Shown here: positions 1 through 6,824 of the stretch, in pieces
Position numbering within the stretch: position 1 is the stretch's first letter
Layout: the number at the start of each line of letters is the position of its first letter
Assembly (NCBI RefSeq): GCF_014384895.1
Contig: NZ_JACRSQ010000002.1
Span: forward strand, 231,077-295,076
DNA from: Bianquea renquensis
GTDB lineage: Bacteria > Bacillota > Clostridia > Lachnospirales > Bianqueaceae
Length of the DNA stretch: 64,000 nt
Reading direction: 5' to 3'
Notes under the pieces: generated by a model
Told to the model about the DNA's origin: nothing
Databases searched by the model: none
What the model saw: only the letters and a program-made list of their open reading frames with translations
Program-made: the position numbers and the translations under genes

Positions 1-1395
1 AGGGCAGCCCCACGAGGAAAGGGGCTGAAAATGTCCGCCGGAGAGGAAGCAGAGCGCCCTAGCCGGCGTGCAAAATCCAAGAGGGCAGGGCAGCCCCACG
101 AGGAAAGGGGCTGAAAATGTCCGCCGGTGAGGAAGTAGAGCGCTCCAGCCGGCGTGCAAAATCCGAAGGAAGGGCCGAGCCCCACGAGGAGAAGGGCTGA
201 GAAAGCCCGCCGGAGAGGAAGCAGCCCCCCCCAACCGGCGTGCAAAATCCGAAGGAAGGGCCGAGCCCCACGAGGAAAAGGGCTGAGAAAGCCCGCCGGA
301 GAGGAAGCAGCCCCCCAGCCGGCGTGCAAAATTCAAGAAGGCAGGGCCGAGCCCCACGAGGAAAAGGGCTGAGAATGTCCGCCGGCAAGGAAGTAGCCCC
401 CCGCCGGCGTGCAAAATCCGAAGAAAGGGCCGAGCCCCACGAGGAGAAGGGCTGAGAATGTCCGCCGGTGAGGAAGCAGAGCGCCCTAGCCGGCGTGCAA
501 AACCTGCGAGGGCAGGGCAGCCCCACGAGGAGAGGGGCTGAAAATGTCCGCCGGTGAGGAAGCAGAGCGCTCCAGCCGGCGTGCAAAACCTGTGAGGGCA
601 GGGTTGAACCACGGGGAGAGAGGCTGAGAATGTCCGCCGGTGAGGAAGTAGCGCGCCCCAGCCGGCGTGCAAAACCTGCGAGGGCAGGGTAGCCCCACGA
701 GGAGAGGGGCTGAGAATGCCCGCCGGAGAGGAAGCAGAGCGCCCCAGCCGGCGTGCAAAATTCAAGAAGGCAGGGCAACCCCACGGGGAGAGGGGCTGAG
801 AATGCCCGCCGGAGAGGAAGCAGAGCGCCCCAGCCGGCGTGCAAAACCTGCGAGGGCAGGGCTGAACCACGGAGAGAGGAGCTGAGAATGCCCGCCGGTG
901 AGGAAGTAGACACCTCCAGCCGGCGTGCAAAATCCAAGAGGGGAGGGCTGAACCACGAGGAGAGGGGTTGAAAATGTCCGCCGGTGAGGAAGTAGCCCCC
1001 CCGCCGGCGTGCAAAATCCAAGAGGGCAGGGCTGAACCACGAGGAGAGGGGTTGAGAATGCCCGCCGGTGAGGAAGCACCCCCCAGCCGGCGTGCAAAAT
1101 CCGAAGGAGGGGCCGAGCCCCACGGGGAAAGGGGTTGAGAATGCCCGCCGGTGAGGAAGTAGCCCCCTCCAGCCGGCGTGCAAAATTCGAAGGAGGGGCC
1201 GAGCCCCACGGGGAAAGGGGCTGAAAATGTCCGCCGGTGAGGAAGTAGCCCCCCAGCCGGCGTGCAAAATTCAAGAAGGCAGGGCTGACCCACGGAGAGA
1301 AGGGCTGAGAAAGCCCGCCGGTGAGGAAGTAGCCCCCCCCAGCCGGCGTGCAAAATCCAAGAGGGCAGGGCTGAACCACGGGGAGAGGCATTGTC
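1..1395. repeat. Tandem array of an ~86-bp hairpin-forming unit
   Basis: About sixteen units plus a partial one at the left edge. The motif GCCGGCGTGCAAAA recurs near 61, 147, 233, 317, 402, 488, 574, 660, 746, 832, 918, 1002, 1085, 1171, 1255 and 1341, so the period is 83-86 bp. Each unit has an outer stem CCGGCG/CGCCGG and an inner stem, usually AGCCCC/GGGGCT around an ACGAGGA-type loop. The last unit (from 1341) decays into unique sequence. Because CCGGCG and CGCCGG alternate, each arm can also pair with its neighbour across about 20 nt. The array runs past the left edge, so its full length is unknown. No protein reading is convincing. Confidence 0.95.
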
Positions 1396-1417
1396 ACACG
1401 ATATTAATATAAAAAAC

Positions 1418-1446
1418 TGCCCAAAACCGTTCAAATATGATATAAT
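1418..1446 (+). promoter_or_regulatory. Promoter with extended -10 for the GDPD gene
   Basis: TATAAT at 1441-1446 is preceded by TGA, giving an extended -10. The -35 region (around 1418-1423) is poor. It lies about 100 bp upstream of the phosphodiesterase gene and just after the repeat array ends. Confidence 0.55.
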
Positions 1447-1547
1447 ATCAACGTAAACAGGGAGCAGTATGCAACCAGAGGCAGACGATTCTTTGCCATC
1501 ATCGACAGGAAAGAAAAACAAGCGTTAAAAGCCAGGAGGGTATGACA

Positions 1548-2285
1548 ATGGAAAACAAAACAAAAGTCTGGGCACACAGAGGGGCCAGCGGAGAAGCTCC
1601 GGAGAATACGTTGGAAGCATTTGAGCTTGCACTGAAACAAGGTGCGGATGGCCTGGAGCTAGACGTGCATATTAGCAAAGACGGACATCTGATTGTGATG
1701 CACGATGAACAGGTAGACAGGACAACGAACGGAACCGGACAGATCCGAAGGATGACCCTAAAGGAACTGAAAGCGCTGAACGCTGGGACAAAAGAGCAGC
1801 CCATGGAGATTCCCACACTAGATGAGATCTATGCCTGGGCCCAGCACAATACCATGGAAATCAATGTCGAGATCAAATCCGATGCTGTCGCCTACGAAAA
1901 TATTGAAAGCAAATGCCTTGAGCTAGCTGCGCGGTACGGGGTGGAGAACCGAATCTGGTATTCCTCCTTCAACCACTACACGTTAGATGTCGTTAAGCAT
2001 CTGAATCCAAAGGCGCGGACGGGCATTTTGTACGGCCAGCAGCTTTATAAACCGTGGGAGTATGCCAAAACAGTGGGAGCGAAGGCTATCCATCCCTATT
2101 ATGCATCCATTACAGGTGAAGACTACATGAAAGCCTGCCAAAAAGCTGGTATAAACGTACACCCCTGGACAGTCAACAGAGAGGAAGACCTTGAGAAAAT
2201 GATTGCGCTGGGTGTCGAGGCGGTTATCACCAATTATCCCATGAGGGCAATCCAAATCCGGGACGCACAAATGCGAACGTTGTAA
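1548..2285 (+). CDS. Glycerophosphodiester phosphodiesterase
   Basis: A GDPD-family TIM-barrel enzyme that hydrolyses glycerophosphodiesters to sn-glycerol 3-phosphate and an alcohol; about 245 residues, as in the cytosolic single-domain forms. The N-terminus shows the signature HRGASGEAPENT followed by ELDVH and VMHDE, which hold the catalytic histidines and the metal-binding Glu/Asp. A second acidic motif is NVEIKS. There is no signal peptide. An ATG at 1542 sits directly against the ribosome site AGGAGGG (1534-1540), so the ATG at 1548, seven bases away, is the better start. It is similar to UgpQ/GlpQ, but no transporter lies beside it. The family call is secure; the exact substrate is open. 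Confidence 0.93.
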   Translation: MENKTKVWAHRGASGEAPENTLEAFELALKQGADGLELDVHISKDGHLIVMHDEQVDRTTNGTGQIRRMTLKELKALNAGTKEQPMEIPTLDEIYAWAQHNTMEINVEIKSDAVAYENIESKCLELAARYGVENRIWYSSFNHYTLDVVKHLNPKARTGILYGQQLYKPWEYAKTVGAKAIHPYYASITGEDYMKACQKAGINVHPWTVNREEDLEKMIALGVEAVITNYPMRAIQIRDAQMRTL

Positions 2286-2290
2286 AATGG

Positions 2291-2425
2291 CTGCGCAATA
2301 GCGGGATACTTCTCGTCAGTATTCTGTTTGTGACCGTATTTTCCCTGCTTCTTAGCTGGTTTTTCCGAAAAGAAAGTCTGGGAACGTTTTTTGCAGGCGG
2401 TGAGAACTCCGAAGAAAGGGAATGA
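2291..2425 (+). pseudogene. Possible small membrane protein frame lacking a normal start
   Basis: In the gap between the phosphodiesterase and the QueG-type gene one frame encodes a hydrophobic stretch (GILLVSILFVTVFSLLLSWF) and then a charged tail. It ends at TGA 2423-2425, one base before the next gene's ATG at 2427. This close join looks like a coupled small gene. However, the frame, open from about 2195, contains no ATG, GTG or TTG. It is either a decayed gene, one using a rare start, or chance. Confidence 0.2.
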
Positions 2426-2426
2426 T

Positions 2427-3344
2427 ATGCAGGACGGGCAGACAGCGTGGAGGGCACGTACCGAGAAGGTACGAAATTTCATGAACAGCATAGGGATTGA
2501 GGCTGTCGCCTTTCTCCCACCAGGACCGTACGAGAAGTTGGAACAGTTCTTGCGGGACCGGCAATGGGAACCGGAACGGGCGAAGCAATATGCCACTCCC
2601 AGCTACCTTTTAGAAGATGTGCGGAGCGTGATAACAGCCTTGTTTCCTTATTATGCAGGAGAGGAAGCGGGGAATCTATCGCTCTATTGTAGGGGGAGAG
2701 ACTATCATCGAGTGATCAAGGAATATTTTGAACGCCTGCTGCACTTTTTGAATCAAGAGATCTCGGAAGTGGAGATCCATGCGAGAGTCTGTGTTGACAC
2801 GGGGCCTGTTATCGACCGTTATTTTGCAATGCGAGGTGGTTTGGCGGAGGCCGGGCGAAACAATCTGCTGTACCGAAAAGGAATGGGAAGTTACTTTTTT
2901 ATTGGCTCGATGCTAGTGAACCTTCCCTTTTTGACAGAAGAGGTAGAGCCCCAGATGGCGGCTGCTTGCAGAGAGTGTGAGCGGTGTATCCGTTCATGCC
3001 CAGGAGGGGCATTGAAGAGAGATGGAACTTTTGATCCCCAACGCTGCCGGAGTGCCATCACCCAGAAAAAAGGGGAGCTGGAAGACTGGGAATGGACGAT
3101 TCTGGAGAAAGATTCCCTTATATTCGGCTGCGACGTATGCCAAAGAGTGTGCCCTATGAATCAGCACCTGCTCCCCACAGCGCTGCCAGAATTTCGGGAA
3201 GATCGAATTATTACAGTGTCAAAAGCGGAATTGGAAGGGCTGTCTGAGCGGCGATTTCAGGAGATCTATGGAGACCGGGCTTTTGCGTGGAGAGGGAAAA
3301 AGGTTCTACTGCGAAATCTCAACATCAACGGTGGAGAGGAATAG
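2427..3344 (+). CDS. QueG-type epoxyqueuosine reductase family Fe-S protein
   Basis: Resembles epoxyqueuosine reductase, a cobalamin and [4Fe-4S] enzyme that finishes the queuosine tRNA base. The N-terminal half (about residues 1-170) matches the cobalamin-binding DUF1730 layout, including DTGPVIDRYFA. The C-terminal half has CRECERCIRSCPGGA and FGCDVCQRVCPMN, the paired cluster motifs, and ends with the LLRNL helix. At about 305 residues it is shorter than E. coli QueG, as in the short Clostridia forms that lack the C-terminal HEAT repeats. I chose the ATG at 2427, which has AAAGGG seven bases upstream, over the ATG at 2391. Short forms may have other cobalamin-dependent roles, so no symbol is given. 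Confidence 0.8.
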   Translation: MQDGQTAWRARTEKVRNFMNSIGIEAVAFLPPGPYEKLEQFLRDRQWEPERAKQYATPSYLLEDVRSVITALFPYYAGEEAGNLSLYCRGRDYHRVIKEYFERLLHFLNQEISEVEIHARVCVDTGPVIDRYFAMRGGLAEAGRNNLLYRKGMGSYFFIGSMLVNLPFLTEEVEPQMAAACRECERCIRSCPGGALKRDGTFDPQRCRSAITQKKGELEDWEWTILEKDSLIFGCDVCQRVCPMNQHLLPTALPEFREDRIITVSKAELEGLSERRFQEIYGDRAFAWRGKKVLLRNLNINGGEE

Positions 3345-3383
3345 CCGCTGACAAATCTTAATCGATTTGCAAGTTTTTGCCCC

Positions 3384-3412
3384 TTGATTCTTTCGCTGAA
3401 ACTCAGTACAAT
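3384..3412 (+). promoter_or_regulatory. Sigma-A promoter
   Basis: TTGATT (3384-3389), a 17-bp spacer and TACAAT (3407-3412), placed 24 bp before the GTG start of the Sel1/NERD-like gene. Confidence 0.75.
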
Positions 3413-3435
3413 AGAGGAGAAAGGCGGGTGATCGC

Positions 3436-4956
3436 GTGGATCAAGGCAGAGAACAGCTGGACTGGGAACCAGCGCTGGAAGAGGAAGACACGGAGGAGCG
3501 GTTAAACGAGATATTGGCTTCAGCAGAAGGTGGCGACAGTGCATCGCAGTATCAGATTGCCGTCTATTACTATCAGGGAACACAGGACCTGGAGCCAGAC
3601 CATGAACAGGGGTGGCGGTGGTTAGAGAGGGCGGCGGAGAATGGATTTGTGAAGGCGCAGAAAGTCGCGGGCCTATTATATATGAATGGACAATACACGC
3701 CATGGCCAGAGCAATCGCCGGAAAAGGCGGTAGGATGGTATTATAAAGCGGCGGAGCAAGAAGATGGAGAGGCGGCATATTGGCTTGGAAAATGTCTGCT
3801 TCAGGGAATCGGAGTAGCGCAGGACACGGAGAAAGGAAACCTATGGATCGAGGCTGCGGAGGTTCTTGGCTATGGCGAGGAGGACGAAAGCGCCACCGAA
3901 GAGGAAAACGGTCAGCCCCGGCCCCTTCCATCGGGTGAAAGGCAGGAGATGAACGGCGATACATCCGATGCTGAGGAACGAACATCAACTAAAGTTCCAA
4001 CAGAGATCAGGCGTTCGACCAGTCAAATAGGGACAAGCCGGATTTACACCCCACGCCATGATCCATCATATTGTAAGAATGGGTTTCTCTTTGGCCTGTT
4101 GGCTCTGGCCGGAGCGATAATCATTTGCTGCATGATCGCCCTGATTCTTGTCCTCGCCAATTCCACTTTTTTTTCGACCCCGACGTATTCTAAAACATTT
4201 CTCTGGTGCAGCGCTGTCGTATGTCTTGCAGTGGCGGCGTTGGCATTCGGGATAGGATATAAAAAAGCGTATCAAATGCAGAGGAAGAATGCGTGGTTTC
4301 GTAAAACACCTTTCTATAAGCAGTACCTGACAGAGCTTCATTCCATGGATTCCAACCGCAAACTCCAATATGATGTGTATTCCGCCTTAGAACGTACATA
4401 TCGCCCCTGCTCCTGGCAGGATACCATATCCAGGTTAACCTTTCGTGAATACAAAGGATACATGTATCCGGGTGTTATTTTCAGCGATGGAAAAAATAAA
4501 GTGCGGCCGGATTTGGTTATCATGACAGAAAAGGCGGTTTATGTCCTAGATTGTTGCTATGCGCCTGGAAAGATCCAGGGAGAGCGGCATTCAAAGGAAT
4601 GGCAGATTGTCAAGGAGTCCGGAAAGACAAGGACGATCCCAAATCTTGTGGCAAAGAATGAGATGCGAATTCACATTATGCAGGAGAATCTTAATAAGAT
4701 CTGTCCGTGGGTTGTGCTGTCTAAGATCCCATTTCATTCCCTAATTCTTTTTGGACCGGAGACGGATATTGGAGGAATTTCGGTGCCAAAGAATAAATAT
4801 ATCCATGTCTGTGCCGGTGGCAGAGACAAGATTCGCGGATATCTTGAGGTGTTGGAGAGCCGGGGTTCGCTGCATGCGCAAGATATGGGAGAGCTAGTCA
4901 AAGCGGTGGAGAAGATCGCGCACGAGCTGCCCGCTAGGCGTAAACAAAGTGAGTAA
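3436..4956 (+). CDS. Sel1-repeat membrane protein with C-terminal NERD-like domain
   Basis: About 506 residues starting at a GTG preceded by a GGAGAAAGGCGGG-type ribosome site. Residues about 30-145 contain three Sel1-like repeats (for example GWRWLERAAENG, AVGWYYKAAEQ). A polar, acidic linker follows, then two membrane helices (about 215-240 and 250-270). The cytosolic C-terminal region resembles a nuclease-related (NERD) domain: PDLVIMTEKAVYVLD, then a conserved W, and an IPNL...H helix. The usual NERD catalytic E-x-K reads D-C-C here, so nuclease activity is doubtful. A promoter precedes it and a hairpin follows, so it appears to be a single-gene unit. Its function is unknown; Sel1 repeats suggest protein-protein scaffolding. 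Confidence 0.75.
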   Translation: MDQGREQLDWEPALEEEDTEERLNEILASAEGGDSASQYQIAVYYYQGTQDLEPDHEQGWRWLERAAENGFVKAQKVAGLLYMNGQYTPWPEQSPEKAVGWYYKAAEQEDGEAAYWLGKCLLQGIGVAQDTEKGNLWIEAAEVLGYGEEDESATEEENGQPRPLPSGERQEMNGDTSDAEERTSTKVPTEIRRSTSQIGTSRIYTPRHDPSYCKNGFLFGLLALAGAIIICCMIALILVLANSTFFSTPTYSKTFLWCSAVVCLAVAALAFGIGYKKAYQMQRKNAWFRKTPFYKQYLTELHSMDSNRKLQYDVYSALERTYRPCSWQDTISRLTFREYKGYMYPGVIFSDGKNKVRPDLVIMTEKAVYVLDCCYAPGKIQGERHSKEWQIVKESGKTRTIPNLVAKNEMRIHIMQENLNKICPWVVLSKIPFHSLILFGPETDIGGISVPKNKYIHVCAGGRDKIRGYLEVLESRGSLHAQDMGELVKAVEKIAHELPARRKQSE

Positions 4957-4968
4957 ACGATAGGAAAG

Positions 4969-5000
4969 GGCTGTCGCAATGAATTTTACGACAGCCTCTT
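4969..5000 (+). terminator. Hairpin terminator after the Sel1/NERD-like gene
   Basis: GGCTGTCG (4969-4976) pairs with CGACAGCC (4989-4996), followed by a weak TCTTCT tail. Confidence 0.6.
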
Positions 5001-5037
5001 CTAATCCACAGTAATCAAGTCAGAAAGGATGATCAGG

Positions 5038-5505
5038 GTGGAAATCGAGCGGAAATATCGAATGCGGATGAGACCAGAGCATTTGGAGATGTATTCAGTC
5101 TGCCATATGACACAGGGATATATCTGTACAGAGCCAGTAATTCGAGTTCGCAGCATTCGTCATGATAAGCAGGAACTGTATGTGCTCACAGTCAAAGGAA
5201 CAGGGCTGGTGGAACGTGAAGAATTTGAGCTCTCGCTGTCAAAGGAGCAGTATGAGAGGCTAAGTCAGAAGGTAGATGGCTATGTGATCGAAAAAAACCG
5301 ATATCGAATCCCACTCGAAGGAGGCTTGGTAGCGGAATTGGACGAATTTTTGGGCCGATTGCAGGGGCTCTGGCTGGTGGAGGTGGAATTCACGTCCAGG
5401 GAGGCCATGGCCAACTTTACGCCGCCCCAATGGTTTGGCGAGGACGTTTCCCATGACGGGACATTTCAGAACAGCCGGCTTTCCCAGATGGAAAGCTATC
5501 GTTGA
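5038..5505 (+). CDS. CYTH domain protein (triphosphate tunnel metalloenzyme)
   Basis: About 155 residues. It begins with the diagnostic EIERKY motif and contains alternating basic and acidic strands (IRVRSI, LTVKGTG, EEFE, EKNRYRI, ELDEFLG, VEVEF) that line the CYTH tunnel. The tunnel binds a triphosphate with divalent metal; members hydrolyse inorganic triphosphate or thiamine triphosphate, or make cAMP. The GTG at 5038 gives the canonical start MEIERK and is eight bases after AGAAAGGA. The ATG at 5029 lies inside that ribosome site. Substrate cannot be told from sequence. Confidence 0.88.
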   Translation: MEIERKYRMRMRPEHLEMYSVCHMTQGYICTEPVIRVRSIRHDKQELYVLTVKGTGLVEREEFELSLSKEQYERLSQKVDGYVIEKNRYRIPLEGGLVAELDEFLGRLQGLWLVEVEFTSREAMANFTPPQWFGEDVSHDGTFQNSRLSQMESYR

Positions 5506-5695
5506 GTTGTATTGACTTGAGTTGTCGAAAAATTTATAAAAATTAATCATTTGGTTGACAGATTGCTGCAAATGGCGGAGACTGTCAGTCGACAGAGAAA
5601 TTTAAATTTTTTGAAAATTTGAATATTAACAGAATAAGTCGAGTTATAAACAATCCTGTAACATCAAAAGTAGTTGTTTTAGGTTACTCACAGAC

Positions 5696-5804
5696 TTATC
5701 CACATTATCCACAAAAAACTTGATGTGGATAGGAGAGTCAAAAAAATGCAGGATATGTTATGCACAAGTTGCAGCACAGTTATCCACACAGATTTTGTGG
5801 ATAA
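5696..5804. promoter_or_regulatory. Cluster of DnaA boxes in an AT-rich gap
   Basis: Perfect TTATCCACA occurs at 5696-5704, 5705-5713 and 5780-5788, and its complement at 5796-5804. Near-perfect copies are at 5724-5732 (reverse, one mismatch) and 5758-5766 (TTATGCACA). The surrounding gap 5506-5932 is very AT-rich, notably 5595-5640. The cluster lies upstream of hpf-secA. It may titrate DnaA, place hpf under DnaA control, or be an origin. The last is less likely because dnaA, dnaN and rpmH are absent from the window. The gap holds no convincing gene. Confidence 0.85.
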
Positions 5805-5836
5805 CTGTGTCCAAAAAATTTTCCAAAAAAAAGGGA

Positions 5837-5864
5837 TTTACCGAAAAATGGAGAATACTATAAA
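5837..5864 (+). promoter_or_regulatory. Candidate promoter for hpf
   Basis: TTTACC (5837-5842), a 16-bp spacer and TATAAA (5859-5864), about 69 bp before the hpf start and just downstream of the DnaA boxes. The AT-rich surroundings make chance matches possible. Confidence 0.45.
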
Positions 5865-5932
5865 TAGATTATATAAAAAACGCTTTCTATTTTGGGGAGG
5901 GTTTTGCATTATAAGATAAAGGAGTGGTCCAA

Positions 5933-6469
5933 ATGAAATACAAGTATATGGGACGGAACATGGATGTGACCCAAGGAATGAAAAATGTCGCGGAGAAGAA
6001 GCTGGAACGGCTGGAGAAATTTTTTACTCCAGATACAACGGTGATGGTGACATTCCGCACGGAAGGACGCAACTATATCGTGGAAGTGACCATTCCAGTG
6101 AAAGGGGCGGCGATTCGGGCTGAGGTTTCCACGGATGACGCTTACAAGGGATTGGACGAGGTGATGGACAAGCTGGAGCGCCAGATCGTCCGATATCGCA
6201 AGAAGCTTATCGACAAGGCTAAGCAGGATAAGACGCTGAGCTCTGATTATTTTGCCGCTGTAGCCGGCGAAGAGCCGGATGAGAAGCTGGCGATTCAGAG
6301 GGTGAAGAAGATTGCGATGAAGCCCATGGACCCGGAGGAAGCCTGCCTCCAGATGGAACTGTTGGGGCACAATTTCTTCATGTTCAAGAATGCGGAGACA
6401 GGGGCCGTCAATGTTGTCTACAAGCGCAATGAAGCGGGAACCTACGGCCTCATCGAGGCGGATGAATGA
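5933..6469 (+). CDS. hpf: Ribosome hibernation promoting factor, long form
   Basis: Long-form HPF (about 178 residues) which drives 70S ribosome dimerisation in stationary phase or stress. The N-terminal S30AE/YfiA domain (residues 1-100) has the beta-alpha-beta-beta-beta-alpha pattern and reads MKYKYMGRNMDVTQGMKNV. After a linker comes the C-terminal dimerisation domain (about 120-178), with VRVKK-like QRVKKIAMKPMDPEEA and LGHNFFMFKN. The ATG at 5933 lies eight bases after AAAGGAG; the in-frame GTG at 5924 overlaps that site. It stands before secA and prfB, a common Firmicutes order, and ends at a strong terminator. The DnaA boxes upstream are the odd feature. Confidence 0.96.
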   Translation: MKYKYMGRNMDVTQGMKNVAEKKLERLEKFFTPDTTVMVTFRTEGRNYIVEVTIPVKGAAIRAEVSTDDAYKGLDEVMDKLERQIVRYRKKLIDKAKQDKTLSSDYFAAVAGEEPDEKLAIQRVKKIAMKPMDPEEACLQMELLGHNFFMFKNAETGAVNVVYKRNEAGTYGLIEADE

Positions 6470-6517
6470 CATGTCGGGAAAGCGTCCGCTCACCGATTCA
6501 CGTGAACGGCTTCTCGC

Positions 6518-6546
6518 GGGGATGACAGCGCGTCATCCCCTTTTTT
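6518..6546 (+). terminator. Rho-independent terminator of hpf
   Basis: Perfect 9-bp stem GGGGATGAC/GTCATCCCC with loop AGCGC, followed by six T. Confidence 0.95.
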
Positions 6547-6550
6547 AACC

Positions 6551-6685
6551 TATAGGAAAGTCCGCCGCAAGGCGGACATAATAAAGTTCGCGAAGCGAAC
6601 CTTTTTACCCTATAAGAAAGCCGCAAGGCGGATATAATTTCGAAGAACCGAAGGTTCTTCCAAAGTTCGCGAAGCGAACTTTTTT
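6551..6685. repeat. Two copies of a short two-hairpin intergenic repeat
   Basis: Copy one has GTCCGCC-gcaa-GGCGGAC (6560-6577) then GTTCGC-gaa-GCGAAC (6586-6600) with T5. Copy two has an eroded first hairpin (CCGC-aag-GCGG, 6621-6631), an extra hairpin GAAGAACC-gaa-GGTTCTTC (6642-6660) and AGTTCGC-gaa-GCGAACT with a T run (6664-6685). Related pieces occur at 17049, 24321, 39111 and 48549, always between genes. With the secA promoter this accounts for most of the 6470-6824 gap. Confidence 0.85.
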
Positions 6686-6755
6686 AACACGGGAGTGAAA
6701 GAACACCGATTGGCGTCCACGGACAAAATTTTGGAACATTGCAAGGAGAAAAAGG

Positions 6756-6784
6756 TTGCGCCTGTATTTGATTAATGATAAAAT
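6756..6784 (+). promoter_or_regulatory. Sigma-A promoter of secA
   Basis: TTGCGC (6756-6761), 17-bp spacer, TAAAAT (6779-6784); 40 bp before the secA start codon. Confidence 0.7.
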
Positions 6785-6824
6785 AGACAAGAGCACGGGA
6801 ACATACAATTGGAGGTTGACGTAG

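Noticed and set aside
59..1267. A 402-codon minus-strand open frame, and shorter frames on both strands, through the repeat array
   Set aside because: The unit is 86 bp, so the frame cycles through three unrelated peptides; several frames are open simply because the GC-rich unit lacks stops. There is no ribosome site or domain.
1..1395. CRISPR array
   Set aside because: The whole unit is conserved, there are no unique spacers, and no cas genes are near.
5725..5919. Small 64-codon frame in the DnaA-box gap
   Set aside because: It overlies the boxes and the hpf promoter, has no ribosome site and has a low-complexity AT-driven composition.
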